In this document: piece after piece, positions 7,901-13,458 of the stretch
How positions within the stretch are numbered: the stretch's first letter is position 1
Layout: every line of letters begins with the position of its first letter
From: a virus
DNA length: 23,271 nt
IMG/VR virus record: IMGVR_UViG_3300037502_001423
Span: 1-23,271 of that record
Reading direction: 5' to 3' (one strand)
Notes under the pieces: model-generated
Told to the model about the DNA's origin: nothing
What the model saw: the letters and a program-made list of their open reading frames with translations, nothing else
Databases searched by the model: none
Made by a program: the position numbers and the translations under genes

Positions 7901-9181
7901 TCATCCCATCCATGATCCAGCCGGTTGATACGCGGCTCGTTTAGCTACCGGTTTACGGGGCTCATTTACTACTAAACCTAGATATTTAAAGGCATCCGCA
8001 CCGTGCGAATATATATCGTGCAAGGGCGTTTTACTAAATTGTTTCGTATCTGGGTCCACATCGTACCGATAATGTCTTAAACATTGTAATCCTTGATGGC
8101 AATTTTCTCTATCAAAATAACACTTGCCAAACATAGTTCGAGCTGCGTTGATAGAGTCTGCCGTTGGGGTTCTCGGCACAATCTGCACTTTGTAACCAGC
8201 TGCGCGGACAATATCTGCAATAGACCGGCCAGCAGCTGCAAGGGTTGAGTTCTCAGCATCATGAGGCAGCCAGATGGTGTCATAGACATACCCAAACTTC
8301 TGCATCTCGGATAAATACCAAGACATGGTTTTCTGGTTGTCTTCCATGTATCGCAGCAATCGAATCTCAAACCCTACAAACTGGACAAACCAGATAGCCG
8401 TATTGTCGGCCCAGCCAAGGTCAAAAACCGCATGAACCGGCTTGATGGGGTCATATGGGACGCGAGTAATTCGCTGCTCAAGGTCTGCCATTGTAATTTC
8501 GTTAGCAAACACGGCTCCATCAACGGTCTTACGGCAGATGCCCTCCCAGACGGTGTTATAGGCCTCAATGTCTCGCACTTGGAGGTTGTCTTTTTCCTCC
8601 CGTAAGGTCATGGGAAACCATGGGTTATCGCGCCAGGTAATCTTTTGCACTATTGCGTTACTAGGCGGCGAGACCACAAACCGTTGATAGGTGTCATCGG
8701 TCTCAAGTTCCGGATTAAAGGTAATCCATATCTCGGAGTTGTCCTTACGAATGGTAGGAATGAGGACATTCCAGCTAGTTTTGGAAACAGTCTGCGCCTC
8801 CTCAACCCAGCAAACATCTACGCCCTCAAACGATTTGACATTGGTGATGTTGTTTTTTAAGCCAATAAAGAAGAACTCAGACCCATTCTTACCCTTAATG
8901 CTGGTCTGGGTTACCTCGTAAAAGGATTGCAGGCCAAGACTGTCAATCTGGTCTGTCAATAATTTATGTACCGAATCCTTAATTGAGACTTGAAACTCAC
9001 GGGCGCAGAGGATGCGCATCGGCTCCTTAGCTGCCTTAATCAAGAGCGCCCTGGCAACTCCCCAGGATTTAGCACCACCGCGCCCACCGTAAAGAATCTT
9101 GTATCGTTTAGGCTCAAACAGAAAAGCCAGTTTTACGGGGAACTCTGCGTTAGCGACTACTTTGTCTAAAGTCTCAAGCAT
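7901..9181 (-). CDS. terL: Terminase large subunit
   Basis: This 426-residue packaging motor has the PBSX/P22-type architecture (Terminase_3 ATPase plus C-terminal nuclease). Walker A is GGRGGAKS (32-39). Walker B is VDVCWVEEA (121-129), with catalytic Glu next to the Asp/Trp strand. The coupling motif is ITFNP (153-157). The RNase-H-like nuclease shows acidic residues at FDLGWAD (253-259), LPHDAEN (305-311) and HGADAF (393-398). It cuts concatemeric DNA and translocates it into the procapsid. It overlaps the preceding small-subunit gene by 8 bp and the portal start region. Confidence 0.95.
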   Translation of the reverse strand: MLETLDKVVANAEFPVKLAFLFEPKRYKILYGGRGGAKSWGVARALLIKAAKEPMRILCAREFQVSIKDSVHKLLTDQIDSLGLQSFYEVTQTSIKGKNGSEFFFIGLKNNITNVKSFEGVDVCWVEEAQTVSKTSWNVLIPTIRKDNSEIWITFNPELETDDTYQRFVVSPPSNAIVQKITWRDNPWFPMTLREEKDNLQVRDIEAYNTVWEGICRKTVDGAVFANEITMADLEQRITRVPYDPIKPVHAVFDLGWADNTAIWFVQFVGFEIRLLRYMEDNQKTMSWYLSEMQKFGYVYDTIWLPHDAENSTLAAAGRSIADIVRAAGYKVQIVPRTPTADSINAARTMFGKCYFDRENCHQGLQCLRHYRYDVDPDTKQFSKTPLHDIYSHGADAFKYLGLVVNEPRKPVAKRAAYQPAGSWMG

Positions 9182-9461
9182 CTTGGGGTTTTACGAACAT
9201 GACCTGAATGCCAGATAAAAGCGGCGTTCCATCGGCGTTTTCCATCTGGGTGGTTTGAACTGCCTTGCCATCGAGCCGGTCAATGACTTCTTTGACTGCC
9301 CAGGCCTCGCCTTGTTCGGCTTGTGTGATCAACTGCTTAACAATGTTTTCCAGCTTTTGGGGTTCTTGCGTTAAGACCTTTCTCAGCTTGTCATAAAACA
9401 TTTTGCCTTTTACAGCATTGGTATTTCCTATCGGTGCGGCCATAATGATTAACTCAATCAA
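9174..9461 (-). CDS. Putative terminase small subunit
   Basis: This 95-residue, mostly helical, charged protein lies immediately upstream of the large terminase and overlaps it by 8 bp. The pattern PIGNTNAVKGK, then a helical core ending AVKEVIDRLDGKAVQ, resembles small proteins that sit in the small-terminase position in many podoviruses. It would bind the packaging site and regulate the motor. The start is uncertain. TTG at 9461 has a good AGGA five bases upstream; ATG at 9443 (MAAPIGN) is the more family-like N-terminus but has only a weak ribosome site. The role is inferred from position and size. Confidence 0.65.
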   Translation of the reverse strand: MIELIIMAAPIGNTNAVKGKMFYDKLRKVLTQEPQKLENIVKQLITQAEQGEAWAVKEVIDRLDGKAVQTTQMENADGTPLLSGIQVMFVKPQDA

Positions 9462-9478
9462 TAAGTTCCTATTCGGTA

Positions 9479-9509
9479 ATAATAAATCGTTTCTTGTTGT
9501 TTGTGTTAA
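9479..9509 (-). promoter_or_regulatory. Possible late promoter for the packaging genes
   Basis: On the minus strand, TTAACA (9509-9504) and TATTAT (9484-9479) are separated by 19 bp and lie 18 bp before the first possible start of the small terminase. The spacing is long for sigma70, so this is only a candidate. The intergenic segment 9462-9543 must hold divergent start signals for both flanking genes. Confidence 0.3.
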
Positions 9510-9519
9510 TGTTATTTGG

Positions 9520-9530
9520 TAAACTGTTTA
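9520..9530. promoter_or_regulatory. Palindrome TAAACTGTTTA, candidate operator
   Basis: An 11-bp inverted repeat (TAAAC W GTTTA) lies 13 bp before the zinc-ribbon start codon, in the divergent intergenic segment. The same palindrome, with the central base exchanged, occurs at 15635-15645 over the rightward early promoter. TATAGA directly follows it and could be a -10 element. Confidence 0.45.
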
Positions 9531-9543
9531 TAGAAAGATAAGT

Positions 9544-9741
9544 ATGTCAGATCAAATGGAATTTATTAAGTTGGTTCGTTCAGCGGAAGTTAGTCTTACA
9601 GGAAAGCGGTTTTGTGCCAGTTGTCAGACCATGCAATCAGCGGAATTAGGCGGAATGACTAAGGGCAAAAAGGTTAACAGATGGCAATGTTACAACTGCA
9701 ACAAACGGATTAGTAAACGGTTATATCAAAAGAAAGGATAA
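9544..9741 (+). CDS. Small zinc-ribbon protein
   Basis: This 65-residue basic protein has two CxxC knuckles: FCASCQ near residues 23-28 and CYNCNK near 49-54. They are about 22 residues apart, the layout of a treble-clef or zinc-ribbon fold. The Lys/Arg-rich tail (KRISKRLYQKKG) would favour nucleic-acid contact. Similar short CxxC/CxxC proteins are frequent in phages and have no assigned function. It is the first gene of a rightward island of about 430 bp set between two leftward blocks. The region before ATG is GAAAGATAAGT, a weak ribosome site. Confidence 0.75.
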   Translation: MSDQMEFIKLVRSAEVSLTGKRFCASCQTMQSAELGGMTKGKKVNRWQCYNCNKRISKRLYQKKG

Positions 9742-9742
9742 G

Positions 9743-9823
9743 ATGAAAGTTATTAAATCAGAGTTCTGGTACATCCTACAAAAACATATTGCCTTGAGAA
9801 AGGGTCAAAATGAACGCAAATGA
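9743..9823 (+). CDS. Micro-ORF, 26 residues
   Basis: This begins 1 bp after the zinc-ribbon stop, with AAAGGATAAG upstream as a ribosome site, and encodes a short basic peptide (MKVIKSEFWYILQKHIALRK...). It overlaps the next micro-ORF by 14 bp. No family is recognised. The tight spacing and good ribosome site are the only support. Confidence 0.4.
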   Translation: MKVIKSEFWYILQKHIALRKGQNERK

Positions 9824-9902
9824 GATGGCAGATGACCTAAATAATTTGGCCAACTGTTTAAGAATGTGGCTTTTATACTACGCTAACAGGCTGACCGGAT
9901 AG
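9810..9902 (+). CDS. Micro-ORF, 30 residues, phage NANEMADDL-type peptide
   Basis: It encodes a 30-residue peptide beginning MNANEMADDLNNLA, with a hydrophobic end (MWLLYYANRL). AAAGGG lies about seven bases before ATG. An N-terminus of the form NANELADxL recurs in small phage proteins in my memory, which supports a real gene; this is unverified. It overlaps the preceding ORF by 14 bp and shares one base with the GTG of the next. Confidence 0.5.
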   Translation: MNANEMADDLNNLANCLRMWLLYYANRLTG

Positions 9903-9973
9903 TGGTTTTAAATCAAAAACATAAAGAGGAATTTGATTACATTGAGAAATTGTTACAAGAGCACAATGTGTAG
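9902..9973 (+). CDS. Micro-ORF, 23 residues, GTG start
   Basis: Starts at GTG overlapping the preceding TAG by one base and ends 3 bp before the convergent gene's stop. It encodes a charged helical peptide (HKEEFDYIEKLLQEHNV). It has no ribosome site of its own, so it would depend on translational coupling. Support is weak: position, charged composition and lack of spare sequence. Confidence 0.3.
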   Translation: MVLNQKHKEEFDYIEKLLQEHNV

Positions 9974-9976
9974 GAT

Positions 9977-11014
9977 TTAGTCACTAGAACCCTTAATAAA
10001 TACCTCTAATGGGTCATATGGTTTACTGTTTTGTTCTAGGATTTTGACTTCGCTTGGCTCAAACACAACAAAATTGCTTGTGCCTTTGCCTGATTTACGA
10101 CTACCTTCATCCAAATAGCGTATGCCTTTTACTCCAATTTCATTAAGCATTTTGGAAGCCTTTTCTTGGCTATTGGTTACATCAATTAACCAATCGTATA
10201 AACCTTTGCCTGTATTTCCATACATTTCTGCATTAGTTATCCAGTTTTCAGGCAATTTATTTAAAACTTCTTTAGATTGTTTAGACAATGATTTATCCCA
10301 ATCCAACATATTAGGGATGTGTTCATCAGGTATATCTACTTTGTACAAGTTTCCAGCATTAAATAAGTTAGGTTCTTCTTTTAACAAGGCCTTCTTAAAA
10401 GCATCTGAGCCTTCTTGGTTTATAACCCTAACAAAATTGTTGTAATTACCAGTTCCATCAATAAATGCTTGTATTTCCCTTTTAACTGCGTTTTTTTCTT
10501 TATTAGCAAATTTTTCTAAAGTTGCAAACTGTATCTTTTCAGATGCCACATTGGGGTCTACAGAAAGCATATGTCTATATCCCTCGGCAACTTTAGGGTT
10601 TTCAGCAAAATACATTCCGTGTCCAAAAGCCTGTGAGCCTTCACCAGACCCTACTTTGTTTATGTCAAATTTACCTCTAATAGTGTGAGGTGTGCCGTGA
10701 TAAGCAACCGCGCCCATAAGTCCTGGTATTTGATCCAATAATCGATTTAATGCTATTTTATCGCCTATTTCTATGCCTTTATCGCCCATTACCAGAGCTT
10801 TATTTAGGTCAGAAATCTGTGTTTGTAGGTTTTGTTGCGCAGATTGTCCTACGCCTTTTGCATAATCAATTAATTGTTGATTGGTAAATGCCTTTGTTTG
10901 TGGCGGTGTATAACCTTGGATTGTGCTGGCAAGGGTGCTAATTGGCTGTTTATTGCCAATCATACCAACCATTGATGGTCTTTGATTTTTAAACAAATCA
11001 GCTAATCTAGGCAT
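9977..11014 (-). CDS. ADP-ribosyltransferase-like protein (ART-PolyVal type)
   Basis: This 345-residue protein has a short linker-like N-terminus (1-100) followed by an ART-like domain. YHGTPH (105-110) is the H-containing first strand. GSGEGSQAFGHGMYFAE (122-138) is the typical glycine-rich plus GHGxYFAE block. LYKVDIPDE (223-231), GIRYLD (297-302) and NFVVFEPSEVKIL (314-326) match the closing strands seen in phage polyvalent-type ARTs. It would use NAD+ to modify a protein, either injected host-takeover style or made in the cell. Here it is free-standing and ends the leftward early operon. Its start overlaps the preceding stop as TAATG. Catalytic activity is inferred from motifs. Confidence 0.75.
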   Translation of the reverse strand: MPRLADLFKNQRPSMVGMIGNKQPISTLASTIQGYTPPQTKAFTNQQLIDYAKGVGQSAQQNLQTQISDLNKALVMGDKGIEIGDKIALNRLLDQIPGLMGAVAYHGTPHTIRGKFDINKVGSGEGSQAFGHGMYFAENPKVAEGYRHMLSVDPNVASEKIQFATLEKFANKEKNAVKREIQAFIDGTGNYNNFVRVINQEGSDAFKKALLKEEPNLFNAGNLYKVDIPDEHIPNMLDWDKSLSKQSKEVLNKLPENWITNAEMYGNTGKGLYDWLIDVTNSQEKASKMLNEIGVKGIRYLDEGSRKSGKGTSNFVVFEPSEVKILEQNSKPYDPLEVFIKGSSD

Positions 11015-11157
11015 TATTTTTTCTTCTTTTTAGCTTTTGCCTCACGCTGGACTGAGTACGCAATCGCTACTGCCTGCTTGGGTTTTTTGCCCGCAGAAAT
11101 TTCAGTTTTGATATTTTTCTGTAGGGCTGCTTTGCCGATGTCTTTAATGAGAGGCAT
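11014..11157 (-). CDS. Small Lys-rich protein, DUF6496-like
   Basis: This 47-residue, strongly basic protein begins [20 protein letters not shown] and continues [18 protein letters not shown] with a poly-Lys end. It matches the well-known small phage pattern KNIKTEhxAGKPxKQAVAIAxSxxR (DUF6496-like, from memory). The function is unknown. Charge suggests nucleic-acid binding. Start and stop are tightly packed against neighbours (TAATG overlap with the ART gene). Confidence 0.75.
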   Translation of the reverse strand: MPLIKDIGKAALQKNIKTEISAGKKPKQAVAIAYSVQREAKAKKKKK

Positions 11158-11159
11158 GA

Positions 11160-11327
11160 TTATTTCTTCTTCGCAGTTTTAGCCGATTCTTTAAAGGCCT
11201 TGGCAGTTGGCGCGCCCTTGCTACCTGGGGTTCTCATCTTTTCTGGGGTCTTACCGGCGGCCTTTTGGCGCTCAATCCGCTCCCTTTTGGCATGAATATT
11301 TGCATAAAGTCCAGGTTTAGTAGCCAT
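11160..11327 (-). CDS. Small Lys-rich phage protein, [12 protein letters not shown] type
   Basis: This 55-residue, very basic protein has a [17 protein letters not shown]-terminus and a [21 protein letters not shown]-terminal half. Both halves recur together in small hypothetical phage proteins, as far as I remember. There is no Cys or membrane segment. The product is likely soluble and may bind nucleic acid. It lies 2 bp after the next upstream gene's stop and shares the leader GGAACTGTTAATT before its ATG with the gene at 12856. Confidence 0.75.
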   Translation of the reverse strand: MATKPGLYANIHAKRERIERQKAAGKTPEKMRTPGSKGAPTAKAFKESAKTAKKK

Positions 11328-11329
11328 AA

Positions 11330-11614
11330 TTAACAGTTCCAGTTTTTAAGTGATGCTGCCTTACGAGTAGGCCTGCCCTTTTCGTCTTTCATAGGGCCAG
11401 GCATACCGCTCATTCGCGCACAAAAAGACTTTTTACGGCCTTCGTCAGCTTTAGTTTTAGGGTTTGGAGCCGGTGCTTTAAGGTTTGAATTATTTTTTGC
11501 ATTGTATGCCGCCCTTCCTTTAGCGGTCATGCCCGCGCCCTTTTCGGTTGGGTTGTAATTTTTACCCTTACCGGTAGTGGTGCGAGCAATTGGTTTGTTA
11601 GTGGTTTTTGGCAT
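11330..11614 (-). CDS. Small basic protein, DUF6321-like
   Basis: This 94-residue protein is Lys-rich, with a Gly/Asn/Lys N-terminal half (KGKNYNPTEKGAGMTAKGRA) and a conserved-looking C-terminal block. That block is KSFCARMSGMPGPMKDEKGR, then PTRKAASLKNWNC. This matches the DUF6321-type pattern found widely in phages next to other small Lys-rich proteins. The two Cys residues and the terminal WNC are characteristic. ATG at 11614 has GAGGAAG just upstream, so I prefer it to a longer start at 11638. It overlaps the GroES stop by 17 bp. Function unknown. Confidence 0.75.
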   Translation of the reverse strand: MPKTTNKPIARTTTGKGKNYNPTEKGAGMTAKGRAAYNAKNNSNLKAPAPNPKTKADEGRKKSFCARMSGMPGPMKDEKGRPTRKAASLKNWNC

Positions 11615-11900
11615 GATCTTCCTCGATGAAACACACATCTTTCCAAGACATTACAAGCAATTCTTCTCCATCAATTTCAACGCGGGGATAGGACAAATAG
11701 TCTTCCGCACCACCAAATCGAATGCGCTGCCCAATTTCTATAGGATTGGGAATTAAACGGCCTTTTTTGTCAATTTCGCCAGGCCCCACGGCCAAAACCT
11801 CCCCAATATTGGGAAGTTCGTCCATAACCACATGGATAAGCTGGCTTTTAACTCGCTCAATCGGTCTTACGACTATTCGATCACGCAATGGTCTTAGCAT
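11598..11900 (-). CDS. groES: GroES-like co-chaperonin (Cpn10)
   Basis: This 100-residue protein aligns along its whole length with bacterial GroES. It starts MLRPLRDRIVVRP, the first beta strand. GEVLAVGPGEID is the conserved core after the mobile loop, and GQRIRF and EIDGEELLVMSWKDVCFI form the closing strands. The usual mobile-loop GIVL motif and flanking glycines are not conserved; the loop reads VKSQLIHVVMDELPN. It would cap host GroEL, perhaps to help fold a phage coat protein, as T4 gp31 does for gp23. Start 11900 is chosen because MLRPL is the family N-terminus and AGGA lies just upstream. Confidence 0.9.
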   Translation of the reverse strand: MLRPLRDRIVVRPIERVKSQLIHVVMDELPNIGEVLAVGPGEIDKKGRLIPNPIEIGQRIRFGGAEDYLSYPRVEIDGEELLVMSWKDVCFIEEDHAKNH

Positions 11901-12078
11901 TTTTCCTAACCTTTTTGGGTGCTGGAGTGGCTGCCAACTCCTCACAAATTGGCTGCGGTGGCATCACGACTTGATGTTCGCCGCACCACATACCAGCCTG
12001 TTTGGTTACTGACTCAGGGTAGCGCCGGCAATGGCCAAACTGCGTCCCCTGAAAGAATCTGCAATTTCCGCAGTTCAC
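11881..12078 (-). CDS. Small Cys-rich protein
   Basis: This 65-residue protein begins NCGNCRFF, followed by GHCRRYP and MWCGEHQ. The CxxC...C...C layout suits a zinc finger or an iron-sulphur site. Short phage proteins with CxxCRFF...CRRYPP patterns are common. The C-terminus is Ala/Lys/Pro-rich. The GTG start at 12078 overlaps the preceding TGA (GTGA), which supports translational coupling, and the stop lies 20 bp inside the GroES start. Function unknown. Confidence 0.7.
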   Translation of the reverse strand: MNCGNCRFFQGTQFGHCRRYPESVTKQAGMWCGEHQVVMPPQPICEELAATPAPKKVRKNAKTIA

Positions 12079-12251
12079 TTCTGGTAAATTTCGCCAGAAT
12101 TGTTAGTACCCATCTTGGTATCGCGGCCCTTCATGGTCATTTTTTCGCCCATGGGCTTGTTTTTGCCTTCTTGCATAACGGCGTTTTTGGTCTTTTCTTT
12201 ACGGCCAGCTTTGTCGTTGCAATGCATTGGGACATTAAATGTATTAGGCAT
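12075..12251 (-). CDS. Small Lys/Met-rich hypothetical protein
   Basis: This 58-residue basic protein begins MPNTFNVPMHCNDKAGRKEK and ends NNSGEIYQK. It is rich in Lys, Met, Gly and Asn and probably unstructured. AAAGGA lies eight bases before the ATG. Its TGA overlaps the GTG start of the Cys-rich gene downstream. It belongs to the same run of tiny basic genes as those at 11014, 11160 and 11330. No family is recognised. Confidence 0.7.
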   Translation of the reverse strand: MPNTFNVPMHCNDKAGRKEKTKNAVMQEGKNKPMGEKMTMKGRDTKMGTNNSGEIYQK

Positions 12252-12263
12252 TTTGGTTTCCTT

Positions 12264-12620
12264 TTAAGAGAGTTGTTGCAGTTTGTATAAAGTCGAATCA
12301 ATTAAATCAAGAATCTCATCGATAGTATTCTGTAATTCAGAGTCTTTTGGCAAGTGTTTTCTGTTTTCATCAACATACTTTTGCAGCGCTTTAAAGTAGC
12401 GTACTGGATCTTTTTCAATCTCGAATTCTTCTTCAAATTCCTCTAGCGGCCCATACCGTCCGATATACGATTCTACCAACCGGTCTACCAGGTCTGGAAT
12501 GGCCTCATAGTATTTGCCCAAGGCCTTGTGGTTGGCATAACTTCTGGTCTGCCAATGCTGCAGATGCGCACAAGTCGCAGAGTTTAATAACGCCAGAGCG
12601 AATGCTTCGATGTCTTTCAT
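12264..12620 (-). CDS. DUF5856-like helical protein
   Basis: This 118-residue, mostly helical and acidic protein contains LNSATCAHLQHWQTRSYANHKALGKYYE, then IPDLVDRLVESYIGRYG. It resembles DUF5856 proteins of phages, which look like a four-helix ferritin/Dps-type bundle with conserved His/Gln/Glu; the comparison is from memory. Function unknown. ATG at 12620 overlaps the preceding TGA as ATGA and has GAAGGAA upstream, so the longer start at 12635 is not used. Confidence 0.75.
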   Translation of the reverse strand: MKDIEAFALALLNSATCAHLQHWQTRSYANHKALGKYYEAIPDLVDRLVESYIGRYGPLEEFEEEFEIEKDPVRYFKALQKYVDENRKHLPKDSELQNTIDEILDLIDSTLYKLQQLS

Positions 12621-12856
12621 AGTTCCTTCAAACAATACATATTGATGACCTTCGGCCCTGTCATTTTATCTGCCTTTGCGCCTTTTGTCGCAACAATTTT
12701 ATCTTGCTGGTGCAACAATTTCCATAAAACTGCTTTGATGGAATGCGGTTTAGCAGACAACTCTGTAACGATTTGAGATTGTGTCAGATTTGGCTTTTGT
12801 TCAAGCAGCAACAAAACATCACGGGCCAGCTTTGGACGGCGTTTTAATTTTTTCAT
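12617..12856 (-). CDS. Winged-helix DNA-binding protein
   Basis: This 79-residue basic protein has a helix-turn-helix pattern. Helix 1 is ARDVLLLLEQKP. NLTQSQIVTEL, then KPHSIKAVLWKLLHQQ, gives the turn and recognition helix. A wing follows (KIVATKGAKADKMTGPKVINMY). It is small enough to be a local transcription regulator. It sits after RusA within the leftward operon, 13 bp from the RusA stop, with AGGGAA upstream of ATG. It could read the palindromes of the control region, but nothing in the sequence proves that. Confidence 0.7.
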   Translation of the reverse strand: MKKLKRRPKLARDVLLLLEQKPNLTQSQIVTELSAKPHSIKAVLWKLLHQQDKIVATKGAKADKMTGPKVINMYCLKEL

Positions 12857-12869
12857 AATAAACAGTTCC

Positions 12870-13229
12870 CTATAAAACCTTTACTTTTACCATACCGCCC
12901 CTTTGCTGGCTAAATTTGTAGGTGCAATTAATTCGTTTGTCGTTAATGTTCCAGGCATCAGCAAGACCATCCTGCCCCGCCTTAAACGCTGCAATCATAT
13001 TGTCTTGGTCTCTGGGCCGGTTATCTGGCGCGTAAAACTCAATTTCCAAAAATATTGGGCCTTCTTCTGGTATCGGCAGCGGGTGCTGCAGCGCTAGAAT
13101 GCGGACCGCAAACCGGTATTTTTTCTTGGCAGCTGCCTGCGGAGCCCAATGCCCACGGTAATTCGGGCTCAATTCTTTGGGCGGCCAAGGCAAACTAAGC
13201 CTATCGGAGGAGTTTTTCAATTGTGTCAT
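12870..13229 (-). CDS. rusA: Holliday-junction resolvase, RusA family
   Basis: This 119-residue protein has RusA hallmarks. LPWPPKELSPNYRGHW forms the N-terminal strand. DNRPRDQDNMIAAFKAGQDGL (69-89) carries the catalytic-site Asp cluster, followed by ADAWNINDKRI (90-100) with another conserved Asp. Length agrees with RusA (about 120). It cuts four-way junctions during phage recombination or before packaging. It complements the ERF/YqaJ/SSB set on the right arm. The ATG at 13229 overlaps the upstream HNH gene by 29 bp and has no strong ribosome site; an internal TTG at 13220 is possible. Confidence 0.88.
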   Translation of the reverse strand: MTQLKNSSDRLSLPWPPKELSPNYRGHWAPQAAAKKKYRFAVRILALQHPLPIPEEGPIFLEIEFYAPDNRPRDQDNMIAAFKAGQDGLADAWNINDKRINCTYKFSQQRGGMVKVKVL

Positions 13230-13458
13230 TAAGTACGCTTAATTCAGTTTTTTTTAAAACATTCCAGATAGACTTGCGGCCATGAATGCCGTTGTGGCTG
13301 CCCTGGTGGCAATCCTTGCAAAGCGGAATACAGAGGTATTGCAGGCCTTGCTCGATATGGTGGGCATCACTAGGGCCAGCCTCATTACAAACGCCACAGG
13401 GCATGGTTTTAACGGTTGCTAGGTAGCGCCTTTGGGCCGCGGTCAGTTTGTTATTCAT
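13201..13458 (-). CDS. HNH nuclease-like protein (Ref-like)
   Basis: This 85-residue protein shows CGVC (21-24), DAHHIEQG (31-38), IPLCKDCHQG (44-53) and NGIHG (56-60). This is a zinc-knuckled HNH (beta-beta-alpha-metal) site with His33/His34 and a late His. The pattern AHHI...IPLCxxCHxGxxNGIHG resembles P1 Ref and related recombination-associated nucleases. It would nick or cut DNA during recombination, and its neighbours RusA and the methyltransferase support DNA processing. Its ATG lies inside the last codons of the methyltransferase. Confidence 0.78.
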   Translation of the reverse strand: MNNKLTAAQRRYLATVKTMPCGVCNEAGPSDAHHIEQGLQYLCIPLCKDCHQGSHNGIHGRKSIWNVLKKTELSVLNDTIEKLLR

